Source: an uncultured Lachnoclostridium sp.
GTDB lineage: Bacteria; Bacillota; Clostridia; Lachnospirales; Lachnospiraceae
NCBI GenBank assembly: GCA_902464595.1
Contig: CABQJX010000011.1
Span: 1-38,793 of the forward strand
Reading direction: 5' to 3'
DNA length: 38,793 nt
In this document: positions 8,532 through 16,727 of the stretch, in pieces
Position numbering within the stretch: position 1 is the first letter of the stretch
Layout: each line of letters opens with the position of its first letter
Made by a program: the position numbers and the translations under genes
Notes under the pieces: model-generated
What the model saw: only the letters and a program-made list of their open reading frames with translations
Told to the model about the DNA's origin: nothing
Database searches by the model: none

Positions 8532-8556
8532 TCACAGATTTGTGTATAATCTGTGA
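8532..8556. promoter_or_regulatory. Perfect inverted repeat upstream of htrA, candidate operator
   Basis: TCACAGATT, 7 bases, AATCTGTGA: a perfect 9-bp inverted repeat with an AT-rich centre, 53-77 bases upstream of the chosen htrA start. There is no T-run on the minus strand after it, so it is not a terminator. A TAAAAT -10-like box lies between it and the gene. The form fits a dimeric repressor/activator site or a leader hairpin. The regulator is unknown. Confidence 0.5.
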
Positions 8557-8579
8557 CCTTCATCACCCTTTCGAGGGAC

Positions 8580-8612
8580 AAAAAACCGGCGGGACAAATT
8601 CCCTGCCGGTTT
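8580..8612 (-). terminator. Rho-independent terminator of the polysaccharide operon
   Basis: On the minus strand: AAACCGGC A GGGA, loop, TCCC G CCGGTTT, then a run of T (8580-8585). It lies 31 bases past the LCP stop codon and upstream of htrA, separating the two transcription units. Confidence 0.85.
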
Positions 8613-8643
8613 CTCTGCGATTCATAACAGTTCTGCCATATCC

Positions 8644-10716
8644 CTACTGACTGCCAGGGCCCAGGATCACCGCTCCCGGACCGTCTGGGACATATTCTTC
8701 TGAGCTGCCGGAATTGGAATTATTGCCGCCGCTCTGGCTTCCCGGATAAATGTTAGAAGTATTGCCTCCATTCTGGCTTCCCGGATAGGTGCTGGAAGTA
8801 TTTCCGCCATTCTGGCTTCCCGGATAGATGCTGGAAGTATTTCCGCCGTTCTGGCCTCCCGGATAGGTACTGGAAGTATTCCCGCCGTTCTGGCCTCCCG
8901 GATAGGTACTGGAAGTATTTCCGCTGTTCTGGCTTCCCGGATAAGCGGAGGTAGTTTCTCTGTCGGACGTATCCGCTCCAGGGCCTGTGTTATGGTCATT
9001 TTCCAGTGTTTCACCTGGAAGCCGCCCATGATCCGTCCCTCCGGCGCTGCTCTCACCAGGATAGAGAAATTCATCTTCCGGCGGATCGATCTCATTGCCA
9101 AATTCATCCGTCTCAATCTCCAGATCTGTCTCACCGTCTATGATGGACTCATCTGTCTCTGATTCATTTGTCTCGGACTCCAACTCCTCTGTGCTCTCCG
9201 TAGCCTTGGGAGCCTGGGTTTCTTTTGGTATATATCCGCCGTCTGTTCCCACATGGTCAATGGGCTTGGCCTCCTTATACATACCTGTATCCGCTGATAT
9301 TTTAGCGCTGATCTTCTTCACCATGTCGCTGGGCTGGTAATTTTCATCTCCGAAAAGGAACTGGTGCAGGAGGGTTACATTGCTCTCCAGCGTCTGGGGG
9401 ATTACGCACGCGCCCTTCTTTCCCATATTTCCATCGGTTCTGGCAGATGGGAATCCCATAGTATCCGCAATGGTATATTTAGTCAGGTTCTTAGCTGCCG
9501 GAATAATATCGTCAATGGTAACACTGGACAGGATCTGAGGGAATACTACCTCCATTACGTTGTTGACCACCGCAAAATCAGACTTTTTCAGCTTCTGGAA
9601 GCATTTCTCAATGATCTCCCGCTGGCGCTCCGTTCTGGCATAGTCTGTATCCATTTTCCTCAGGCGTGCGTAGGCCACCGCCTGAACGCCGTCCAAATGG
9701 TTCATACCCGCGCTCTTCAGATGAGTGGAGTAAACTCCCGTGGCCTTGACCGTCTCTGTGATATAGGAATTAATGTAATAGAACTCTGCCTTGCTCAGCT
9801 CTACGTCCACGCCTCCCAGAATATTCACTGCGTCCACCACGGCCTTCCAGTTAAAGGTAGCGAAATCATCGATCTGGAGATCCAGATTCCGGTTCAATGC
9901 CTCCACTGCCTGCTCCGGCCCGCCTCTGAAATACGCCTGGTTAATCTTATTATACAGTCCCTGATCGCTGATATTCAGATACGTATCCCTGAAAACGCTG
10001 ACCAGCTTAATGGCTCCGGTTCCCTGGTCAATGTTGCATATGATAATAACATCGGCATTGTTCCCTTTGCCCACCGCATTGGTACGGCTGTCCACTCCAA
10101 ACAGAGCGACGGTCCAGTAGCCTGACATTTCTTCCATTTTCTGGTTTGTGATGTTGGGGTTTGTCACCTGGGCCGGTTTATAGGAGCTGACCTGCATTTG
10201 GTTCATCTTATTGATCGCATAGCGGTAAGCCCCGGTAAACACCAGGAAAAATATCTCCAGTATGATCAGGGTGATGATCAGCCCTCTCCTGCCTGTCTTT
10301 TTGGGAAAACCGGATCCGTTTCCCTCCCGGTCCGTTCTGCGGCCCGTATAGCCGCCCTCACCGCCCCTGCGAAAAGCGGAATCTCTCGTTCCCTCTCCTC
10401 GCCTGCGGCTCTCGGATCGATGTCTCTCGGATCCGCGGCCCTCGGATCGGTAGCTCTCCGTCCTGCGGCCCTCTGCCGGATGGTCGCCTGTAAACCTGGG
10501 GCGCTCTCCGGCTATCCTTTCCCCTGAAGGGCGGCGTTCCAGACTGCGGGACCGTTCCGTCAAGCGGGCGCTCTCCCCTTCCTCACTGCCGGTGCGCCGT
10601 CTTGCCCCCTCCCGGCTGCTATGGGAAAAAGCCGGAACAGAGCCCCCCTGTCTCCGGCTGCGTCCCCTTATATTTTTCTCCTCCTGGTCAAATCCATTTT
10701 CAAACTCTCGATTCAT
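8644..10716 (-). CDS. LytR-CpsA-Psr (LCP) family cell-wall glycopolymer ligase with repeat tail
   Basis: 690 residues, much longer than the usual 300-450. A ~145-residue cytoplasmic Arg/Ser/Glu-rich low-complexity head, one membrane helix (about 146-165), then the LCP domain (about 203-375) with ADVIIICN, the VFRDTY arginine motif, and LDGVQAVAYARLRK...DYARTERQR, the conserved polyprenyl-pyrophosphate-binding and catalytic segments. The tail from about 490 is acidic, then contains six 13-residue repeats of the form YPGSQNGGNTSST (592-669). LCP enzymes transfer polyprenyl-linked glycans to peptidoglycan. As last gene of the operon, 21 bases after the priming transferase, it is the likely attachment enzyme for the glycan made here. 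ATG start with GAGGATAG site. The head and repeat tail are the odd features. Confidence 0.92.
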   Translation of the reverse strand: MNREFENGFDQEEKNIRGRSRRQGGSVPAFSHSSREGARRRTGSEEGESARLTERSRSLERRPSGERIAGERPRFTGDHPAEGRRTESYRSEGRGSERHRSESRRRGEGTRDSAFRRGGEGGYTGRRTDREGNGSGFPKKTGRRGLIITLIILEIFFLVFTGAYRYAINKMNQMQVSSYKPAQVTNPNITNQKMEEMSGYWTVALFGVDSRTNAVGKGNNADVIIICNIDQGTGAIKLVSVFRDTYLNISDQGLYNKINQAYFRGGPEQAVEALNRNLDLQIDDFATFNWKAVVDAVNILGGVDVELSKAEFYYINSYITETVKATGVYSTHLKSAGMNHLDGVQAVAYARLRKMDTDYARTERQREIIEKCFQKLKKSDFAVVNNVMEVVFPQILSSVTIDDIIPAAKNLTKYTIADTMGFPSARTDGNMGKKGACVIPQTLESNVTLLHQFLFGDENYQPSDMVKKISAKISADTGMYKEAKPIDHVGTDGGYIPKETQAPKATESTEELESETNESETDESIIDGETDLEIETDEFGNEIDPPEDEFLYPGESSAGGTDHGRLPGETLENDHNTGPGADTSDRETTSAYPGSQNSGNTSSTYPGGQNGGNTSSTYPGGQNGGNTSSIYPGSQNGGNTSSTYPGSQNGGNTSNIYPGSQSGGNNSNSGSSEEYVPDGPGAVILGPGSQ
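8710..8943 (-). repeat. Six 39-bp in-frame tandem repeats in the LCP gene
   Basis: Six consecutive 39-base units (8905-8943, 8866-8904, 8827-8865, 8788-8826, 8749-8787, 8710-8748) encoding 13-residue units rich in Gly, Asn, Ser, Thr with a leading Tyr-Pro-Gly. The middle units are nearly identical and the outer ones diverged. The unit length is a multiple of three, so copy-number change would alter the extracellular tail without breaking the frame. Confidence 0.93.
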
Positions 10717-10737
10717 TCGTCTATCCTCATCCGCATC

Positions 10738-12156
10738 CTAATACGCATTTTTATTGATAAAGCCCTTGAACACTGTCAGGAACATGATCTTAAAATCAAA
10801 TCCCAAACTCCAATTTTCAATGTAGTACAGGTCATGCTCAATCCGCTTGGTGATGGAGGTATCTCCGCGGTAGCCGTTGACCTGGGCCCATCCCGTCAGT
10901 CCTGGCCGGACCTGGTGCTTGATCATATATCTAGGAATTTCTTCCTTAAACCGTTCCACAAACAGGGGACGCTCCGGCCTTGGCCCCACCAGGCTCATAT
11001 CCCCCATGAGCACATTAAAAAACTGGGGCATCTCATCAATACTGGTTTTCCGTATAAACCGCCCCACAGGAGTGACCCTGGGATCGTGGGGCGTGGTCCA
11101 TTGGCTCTTTTCCCTGTTTGGATCCTGCACCTCCATAGAACGGAATTTGTACATCTTAAATGGACGGTTATGAAGGCCGATCCGTTCCTGGCTGAAAATA
11201 ATCGGGCCGGGAGAGGTCATCTTAATGATAAGAGCCACTAAAAGCATTAGGGGCGAAAATAAAATAAGGCCAAACAGGGCTCCAACTATATCCACAGCCC
11301 GCTTCATGGTGGCATTAAATACCCCCGTCAGCGGCACATGCCGTATGTGTATGACCGGAAGGCCCTGAAGGTCCTCCATATAAGGTATGGTAGGTATAAT
11401 ATTATTATAATCCGGTATAAATTTTGTATGCACCCCTGATTTTTCGCAGGCTGCCACAATCTGTTCCAGATTGGAATATTCCGTAATACTCAGGGTAATA
11501 ACGATCTCATCCAGGGTATTGGAAGCCAAAAATGTCTCCAGATGGCTGACCGGCCCTAAAACCTCTGTATTTTTGTAGGAAAATCCCACCTCATGCCGGT
11601 CGTCCAGGATACCCTGGATATGGTATCCCCACTCCGGGTTGACACTCACCCGGTCAATAAACCCTTCCGCCGCCCGGCTGCACCCAATAAGGAGCACATG
11701 CTTCTGATTGTAACCGTTGGTGCGCAGGGACCGCAGGAACATGCGGATCCCGATCCGCTCTGCTTCCAGAAGGATAATATTCACCCCAAAGAATACAAGC
11801 AGCATCTTTGCGGAGAAATAATTAAAATGATAGATAAAGCTTCTCAGGCCGAACAGCAGGAAGGTAAGGAGCATAAGCCCGATCACATTGGCCTTGCAGA
11901 TATTGGCAAATTCGGACCGCCGCCCCTGGATCCTCTTGGGAACGTAGAGGTGAAAGCTGCCATACAGGATCAGGTAGACCGGTACAATGAAAACTGGAGC
12001 CATAAAATACACCTGAGGCTTCAGCACTCCCTCTGCCACTGGAAATACCCTTCCGCTTATAACAATGAACCAGGCCAAAGCATAGGAAGCCATGGTCACT
12101 GCGGCATCCAAAAGCACATGGACCCGGTTCAGCCTTTTTTGGTTATCTTTGATCAT
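10738..12156 (-). CDS. Polyprenyl-phosphate sugar phosphotransferase (exopolysaccharide priming enzyme)
   Basis: 472 residues of the undecaprenyl-phosphate glucose phosphotransferase (WbaP/CpsE-like) type. Four to five N-terminal membrane helices, a central CoA-binding-like nucleotide fold (KHVLLIGCSRAAEGF, about 150-260), one more hydrophobic segment, and the C-terminal bacterial sugar-transferase domain with KRAVDIVGA, the SPGPIIFSQERIG motif, KFRSM, the TSIDEMPQFFNVL helix and SLVGPRPE. It transfers a sugar-1-phosphate to undecaprenyl phosphate at the inner membrane face to start a repeat unit. Start ATG preceded by AAGGTG. It lies 115 bases after the glycosyltransferase gene; this gap holds a promoter-like -10 box and a terminator-like hairpin. 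It is a homologue of the gene at 35769-37187. The sugar (glucose, galactose or other) cannot be read from the sequence. Confidence 0.93.
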   Translation of the reverse strand: MIKDNQKRLNRVHVLLDAAVTMASYALAWFIVISGRVFPVAEGVLKPQVYFMAPVFIVPVYLILYGSFHLYVPKRIQGRRSEFANICKANVIGLMLLTFLLFGLRSFIYHFNYFSAKMLLVFFGVNIILLEAERIGIRMFLRSLRTNGYNQKHVLLIGCSRAAEGFIDRVSVNPEWGYHIQGILDDRHEVGFSYKNTEVLGPVSHLETFLASNTLDEIVITLSITEYSNLEQIVAACEKSGVHTKFIPDYNNIIPTIPYMEDLQGLPVIHIRHVPLTGVFNATMKRAVDIVGALFGLILFSPLMLLVALIIKMTSPGPIIFSQERIGLHNRPFKMYKFRSMEVQDPNREKSQWTTPHDPRVTPVGRFIRKTSIDEMPQFFNVLMGDMSLVGPRPERPLFVERFKEEIPRYMIKHQVRPGLTGWAQVNGYRGDTSITKRIEHDLYYIENWSLGFDFKIMFLTVFKGFINKNAY

Positions 12157-12177
12157 TTCATTTCACCTTGATTTCTC

Positions 12178-12237
12178 AAAAATGCAGCTGCCTCCCTCAT
12201 AAGGCCTGCTGCCAGAAAGTTAAACACAGGTATTATA
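12178..12237 (-). promoter_or_regulatory. Possible internal promoter followed by an attenuator hairpin
   Basis: On the minus strand a TATAAT box (12232-12237, preceded by TG) is followed by an inverted repeat: GCAGC...GCTGC outer arms (12208-12212 and 12184-12188) with GCCT/AGGC inside, then TTTTT (12178-12182), before the priming-transferase start at 12156. No good -35 is visible. The arrangement could gate transcription into the last two operon genes. Confidence 0.4.
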
Positions 12238-12271
12238 CATGATAAGAACCCATTATTCCATAACATTTCTC

Positions 12272-13300
12272 TTAATTTCTAAAAAGTTTATACTTAGCCC
12301 CAGCTTTTCCCAATTGCCGGCGGCCAAATTCATAAAAGTAGATCAAAGTCCCTTCTATGAGTTCCCACTGGATCGCGAGATAATTTTTTAAGTGGGCGTG
12401 GGAATAGGGAACCTTCCTGCAGTGCCCTGCAGTAGAAATCCCCTCCTTCACCCCTGCAATATAATCAGAGCCAAAGCCCTGCTTTTTAAAAAACAGGTAT
12501 TTCACCGCCATTCCTGCCAGAATGGGCAGGGCATTCACTGCCAGCTGAAGGAATGGCATATTCTTATAATTCAGATAGATATTATTCCTGGCCGCCAGCT
12601 TTACCTTAAAGGAATTATACTTGGAGCCGCTGGTCCCGCTTCCCACATGGTAGACTACAGCGCTTGGGCAGTATAGGTTATGGTATCCTGCGATCCTGGC
12701 CCTGTACCCCACGTCAATGTCCTCCAGATAAGCAAAGTGCATCTCATCAAAATAACCGATCTCGTCAAAAATCTCCCGGCGGTAGATGGCTGCCCCGGCG
12801 CAGGCGGAAAAAACACGGCAGGGCCTCGTATATTTCTTAGAGGAGCGTCCTACCCCCCTCTGATAAGCCCATCCCATAAGGGTATACATATCCCCGGCGT
12901 CGTCCATCAGCTCCCTGTGATACAGCTGGATCATCTTGCTGCTGGCGGAAAAGCTCTTAGGGGAACGCTCCATGATCCGGATCAGCTCCCGGATATAGCC
13001 TGGCTCCGGCTCTGTATCATTGTTTAACAGGATGACATAAGGCGTCTTTGCTGCCTGTATGCCTACGTTCACTGCCCCGGAAAACCCCGTATTCTCCTTC
13101 AGGAAAATAGAGGGGATCCCGTGTTCCTTCAGCCACTCCACGCTTCCGTCCTGAGAGCCGTTGTCCACCACCAAAACGGTGAAATCCCGGCATTCCTGCC
13201 TTTCCAGGGCCTGAAAACAGGGTTCCATAAATTTGAGCCCATTGTAATTGGGGATCACCACAGTTACCTTATATTTACTTCCATAATCATTGCTGCTCAT
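12272..13300 (-). CDS. Family 2 glycosyltransferase, WbbL/rhamnosyltransferase-like
   Basis: 342 residues. GT-A fold: VVIPNYN (14-20), VVDNGSQDGS (44-53), metal-binding NNDTE (93-97), and the acceptor-side motif EDIDVGYRARIAGY. A hydrophobic C-terminal segment (LAVNALPILAGMAVKYLFF) may associate with the membrane. The start at 13300 has a GGTGAGG site and overlaps the end of the upstream glycosyltransferase by 14 bases; a longer frame to 13399 lacks a ribosome binding site and runs inside that gene. Likely adds one sugar to the polyprenyl-linked repeat unit. The resemblance to rhamnosyltransferases is family-level only; donor and acceptor are not determined. Confidence 0.9.
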   Translation of the reverse strand: MSSNDYGSKYKVTVVIPNYNGLKFMEPCFQALERQECRDFTVLVVDNGSQDGSVEWLKEHGIPSIFLKENTGFSGAVNVGIQAAKTPYVILLNNDTEPEPGYIRELIRIMERSPKSFSASSKMIQLYHRELMDDAGDMYTLMGWAYQRGVGRSSKKYTRPCRVFSACAGAAIYRREIFDEIGYFDEMHFAYLEDIDVGYRARIAGYHNLYCPSAVVYHVGSGTSGSKYNSFKVKLAARNNIYLNYKNMPFLQLAVNALPILAGMAVKYLFFKKQGFGSDYIAGVKEGISTAGHCRKVPYSHAHLKNYLAIQWELIEGTLIYFYEFGRRQLGKAGAKYKLFRN

Positions 13301-15584
13301 GATCTGTTTCCTCACCTGCAGATCCATCGGATCCAACCTCTGCCGCCTTCTCTTTGGGAGTTTCAGTTTTTGTACACTCCTCTGGCGCAAACTGCTCATA
13401 CACCTTCAAATCATAGGGTTCTCCGATTTTTTCCTTTAACAGATCCCGGAGCGCAAAATTGGATTTTCTCAGGGTCAGATTGGGATTATAATAGGGATCC
13501 CCATTTTTGATCATATCTGGCCATTTGCGGATAAAAATTGCTACTTCCCGGTTAAACCGCTCCACCTTTTCCGGCGTATCCTCAAGCCCTCTGGACTTAG
13601 ATTCATAGTGGTAGAAACAGGAATAAGGAGCATACACTACCAGTTTCCCCAGAGCCCGGACTTTCATGCAGTAATCAATGTCGTTGAAAGCCACGGCCAG
13701 CTCTGTGCTCAGCCCTCCCACTGCATCAAAGACAGATTTTTTGGTCATCAGGCAGGCTGCCGTCACAGCGCTGTAATCCTGGGCGCACATAGCCCTGTGG
13801 AAATAGCTGTTTTCCGCCTTGTGAAGGCCGATAAAGGTATGTCCCGCAATGCCTCCGAAACCGATGACCACGCCTGCGTGCTGGATGGTGTCATCGCCGT
13901 AGAGAAGCCTGGAGCCTGCAATCCCCACGTCCTCACGCTGGCAGAAGCCTAACATTTCCCGGAGGCTGTCCGGCTCGATCAGCTCTGTGTCGTTGTTTAA
14001 CAGCAGAAGATATTCTCCCCCTGCAAAGGAAGCGCCGTAATTATTGATAGCTGAATAATTAAAGCCCTCCTTCCAGGTCACTACCCGGATATTGCTGTGG
14101 GCCGCCTGCATTTTCTCATACCATTCAAAGGTTTCTTTCTCTGTGCTGTTATTTTCCACAATAATAAATTCCAGATTCTGGTAAGTGGAGCGCTCCATCA
14201 GGGAACGGACGCACAGATCCAGATCCTGGCTGTGATCCTTATTGGGAATGATCACGGAGATAAGAGGATTTCCCTGGATCTTAAAGGTGGTATGGTAAAT
14301 TCCAAAATCCACTCCCTTTTCCACCTTCTCGGCCTCAATCCCCATCCGCTCATAGTGAGCCATAATAGCCCTGGAACCAGCCTCAAAAGCATACATCTTG
14401 CTCTCCGGGTTGCTGGCCGTAGAGTTTTGGTGGCAGCGCCAATGATACAGCACCTTGGGGATATGATATACCTTATCTGCCGCCTCCGTACACCGAAAAA
14501 TAAAATCATAATCCTGGGCTCCGTCAAACTCCTGGCGGAATCCCCCCACCTTCTTTAACAGATCCCGGCGTATAATAAACAGATGACAGATATAATTGAC
14601 GCTGGTGAGAAGATCCGGGTTAAAATCCGGCTTAAAATGGGGATCAAACAGAGCCTGTCCGTCCATATCCAGCTTATCCTCATCTGAGTAGATCACCTGA
14701 CAGCCGGGCTGCTCATTAACTGCCTTTACTACCTCATAAAAGGCATGGGGCGGCAGCGTATCGTCGTGGTCTGCCAGGATCACGAAATCACCTCTTGCCA
14801 TATCCAGGGCCGCGTTGGTATTTCCTGCGATTCCCCGGTTGCATCCCAGGCACTCATAGCGGATCCTTCTGTCCCGGTCCGCATACTTTTTCAATACGCG
14901 CTCCAGACCTTCCCCTCTGGGGCTTCCGTCTGCGATGCAGACTTCCCAGTTTGTATAAGTCTGGGCCAGAATGGAGTCCAACATCTCTCTGAGATACCGC
15001 TCCGGCGTCTTGTAAGCCGGGATCACCACAGACAGCAGGGGTTCAAAATCAAACACAGCCTTCCGCTGGGCCGCCAGCTCCTCCTCTGTGGGCTTTGTAA
15101 GCTCATACCACTCGCTGTAATCGTAATCGTTGTCAATTCCCTGGAGCTTGTGCTTCGACTTCACCAAAAGGGCCTTGAGCCCATGCTCCTTCCAGAAATC
15201 CATAGCCACATGAACCGTCTCCATATTCATGAGATCCTTTATCTTCTCCATACGCTTGTGAGCCACACTGGAGCGCTTTAAGATCAGCTCCTCATTGTAT
15301 TTGATCTTAGCCTGACGCCCCTCACAGCGGATGAGCAGATAATAATTTTTCCCTCTCTCATAGGGAAACTGTATGTCAAACCCATACTCGATGCTGCTCT
15401 CCTGCTTAAAATAGATCTGGCTCACATCGTCCCTGCGGGTAGCCACATGCTTAAACCGGATGGGATTATGTTTTTCATCCTCCACACGGAAAGTAGCTTT
15501 GCTGTCCGGTGATTTCCCAATGGCCCACCCGTTTAAGGTGATGGAATTTTCCCGGATCCTCACCACGTCTACCTTATATTTCAT
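13287..15584 (-). CDS. Two-domain family 2 glycosyltransferase with N-terminal beta-rich domain
   Basis: 765 residues. A ~100-residue beta-rich N-terminal domain (MKYKVDVVRIRENSITLNGW...) is followed by a linker and two complete GT-A domains. Domain one starts LLSVVIPAYKTPERY (183) with ADHDD (271-275) and an acceptor segment DGAQDYDF. Domain two starts LISVIIPNKDHSQ (441) with LLNNDTE (528-534) and FNDIDYCMKVRALG. Two sets of metal-binding acidic motifs imply two glycosyl transfers by one polypeptide, as in other dual GT2 enzymes of capsule and O-antigen loci. The ATG overlaps the previous stop by four bases (ATGA), and the 3' end overlaps the next gene by 14, so translation is coupled. Sugar specificity is unknown. 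Confidence 0.92.
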   Translation of the reverse strand: MKYKVDVVRIRENSITLNGWAIGKSPDSKATFRVEDEKHNPIRFKHVATRRDDVSQIYFKQESSIEYGFDIQFPYERGKNYYLLIRCEGRQAKIKYNEELILKRSSVAHKRMEKIKDLMNMETVHVAMDFWKEHGLKALLVKSKHKLQGIDNDYDYSEWYELTKPTEEELAAQRKAVFDFEPLLSVVIPAYKTPERYLREMLDSILAQTYTNWEVCIADGSPRGEGLERVLKKYADRDRRIRYECLGCNRGIAGNTNAALDMARGDFVILADHDDTLPPHAFYEVVKAVNEQPGCQVIYSDEDKLDMDGQALFDPHFKPDFNPDLLTSVNYICHLFIIRRDLLKKVGGFRQEFDGAQDYDFIFRCTEAADKVYHIPKVLYHWRCHQNSTASNPESKMYAFEAGSRAIMAHYERMGIEAEKVEKGVDFGIYHTTFKIQGNPLISVIIPNKDHSQDLDLCVRSLMERSTYQNLEFIIVENNSTEKETFEWYEKMQAAHSNIRVVTWKEGFNYSAINNYGASFAGGEYLLLLNNDTELIEPDSLREMLGFCQREDVGIAGSRLLYGDDTIQHAGVVIGFGGIAGHTFIGLHKAENSYFHRAMCAQDYSAVTAACLMTKKSVFDAVGGLSTELAVAFNDIDYCMKVRALGKLVVYAPYSCFYHYESKSRGLEDTPEKVERFNREVAIFIRKWPDMIKNGDPYYNPNLTLRKSNFALRDLLKEKIGEPYDLKVYEQFAPEECTKTETPKEKAAEVGSDGSAGEETDHEQQ

Positions 15585-16567
15585 ACTTCCTTACCGCCCT
15601 TTTCCTTGTCCTCGCTGCCGTCAATGGTTTTTCCGCCAAAATTGATCCGCTCCTCCTCGATCACCAGGGGGCGCTTCATGACGCGCTGATTGATGCTCAT
15701 AATGTACTCCCCGAGAAATCCGATAAAAAACAGCTGTACCGACCCTAAAAACAGCATGCCAATGAGCATGGGGGCCATTCCGGCGGGAAAACGGTCCCAC
15801 CAGATCAGCTTCATAATCAGGTAGATCAATGCCACGATCATACTTCCAAAGGCGCAGACGCTGCCAAAGATCGTAGCCAGGCGAAGCCCCGCCTTAGTGT
15901 AGGAGGTCACGCTGAGCATAGCTGCATCGTAAAGACGGTAAAAATTATTGTGGGTCTTTCCTGCCCGCCGTTTAGGCTGTTCATAGGGGATCTCCTTCCG
16001 GCGGTAGCCCAGCTCCGCCACGATCCCTCTAAGGAAGGGGGTAGGATCATCCAATCGGCGCAGCACCTCGATAAACTCTCTGTCATAAAGGCCAGAGCCG
16101 GTAAAATGCTCGATCTGCTCCACATCGGATAAACGCTTGATCGTCTTATAATAACAGCTCCGCAGCCAGTACATCATTTTATTTTCCTTGCTGCTGGTCT
16201 TGATGCCAATAACAATCTTATATCCCTGCTCCCATTCATGGACATACTTTGGTATCATCTCAACCGGATCCTGAAAATCCGCTACCATCTCGATCACACA
16301 ATCCCCTGTCACCTGGAGCATCCCGTAATAGGGGGAATTAAACTGCCCAAAGTTGCGGGCGTTGAAAATAGCCTTGATACGGGGATTGGCGGCGCACAGG
16401 CTGCGGATGATGTCCCTGGTTCCATCGGTGGAATCATTATCGATAAATACCAGTTCATAGTCATATTGGGGCAGCTCTTTCTCTAAAATTCCCGTCACCG
16501 CTGTACTGATGGGCCCCACATTCTCTGCTTCATTGTAACAGGGAATCAAAACACTGATCTTCTTCAT
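15581..16567 (-). CDS. Membrane-bound family 2 glycosyltransferase, GtrB/DPM1-like
   Basis: 328 residues. Cytoplasmic GT-A domain (KISVLIPCYNEAENV at the start, FIDNDSTDGT, FNARNFGQ, ADFQDP metal motif, about 1-220), then two membrane helices (about 230-260 and 270-300) and a basic tail. This is the polyprenyl-phosphate glycosyltransferase type (GtrB, ArnC, DPM1), which makes undecaprenyl-phosphate sugar for use outside the membrane; such a donor would let the glycan be decorated after export. No GtrA-like flippase or GT-C transferase is visible here. ATG start, weak purine-rich ribosome site, preceded by a 160-base spacer made largely of a 10-bp tandem repeat, in contrast to the tight packing elsewhere in the operon. 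Confidence 0.9.
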   Translation of the reverse strand: MKKISVLIPCYNEAENVGPISTAVTGILEKELPQYDYELVFIDNDSTDGTRDIIRSLCAANPRIKAIFNARNFGQFNSPYYGMLQVTGDCVIEMVADFQDPVEMIPKYVHEWEQGYKIVIGIKTSSKENKMMYWLRSCYYKTIKRLSDVEQIEHFTGSGLYDREFIEVLRRLDDPTPFLRGIVAELGYRRKEIPYEQPKRRAGKTHNNFYRLYDAAMLSVTSYTKAGLRLATIFGSVCAFGSMIVALIYLIMKLIWWDRFPAGMAPMLIGMLFLGSVQLFFIGFLGEYIMSINQRVMKRPLVIEEERINFGGKTIDGSEDKEKGGKEV

Positions 16568-16570
16568 CTC

Positions 16571-16660
16571 TATGCTTCTCTCTACACTTCTCTATCTTTC
16601 TTTATATTTCTCTGTATTTCTCTGCATCTCTCTGTATTTCTTAGTATTTCTATGTATTTC
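16571..16660 (-). repeat. Degenerate 10-bp tandem repeat upstream of the GtrB-like gene
   Basis: About nine consecutive 10-base units. On the plus strand they have the consensus TCTGTATTTC; on the minus (coding) strand GAAATACAGA. The period is one helical turn and the strand asymmetry is almost complete (purines on the transcribed-sense side). It fills most of the intergenic gap 16568-16727. The unit is not a multiple of three and holds no gene. Confidence 0.8.
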
Positions 16661-16727
16661 TTTCTCTCTATTTCTTCTGCTGCTGCACTTCTTGCTGCAC
16701 GTTGGCTGCACATTTCCTATTTCTGAA

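Noticed and set aside
8480..8581. Longer start for the HtrA protease
   Set aside because: It would translate the 8532-8556 palindrome and has no ribosome site; the 8479 start has AAAGGGGAA and a standard N-terminus.
8710..8943. Regular 39-bp spacing that superficially resembles a CRISPR array
   Set aside because: The units are contiguous coding repeats in frame with the LCP gene, with no unique spacers and no cas genes nearby.
9364..10125. Open plus-strand frame antisense to the LCP domain
   Set aside because: No start signals or family resemblance; the LCP gene explains the region.
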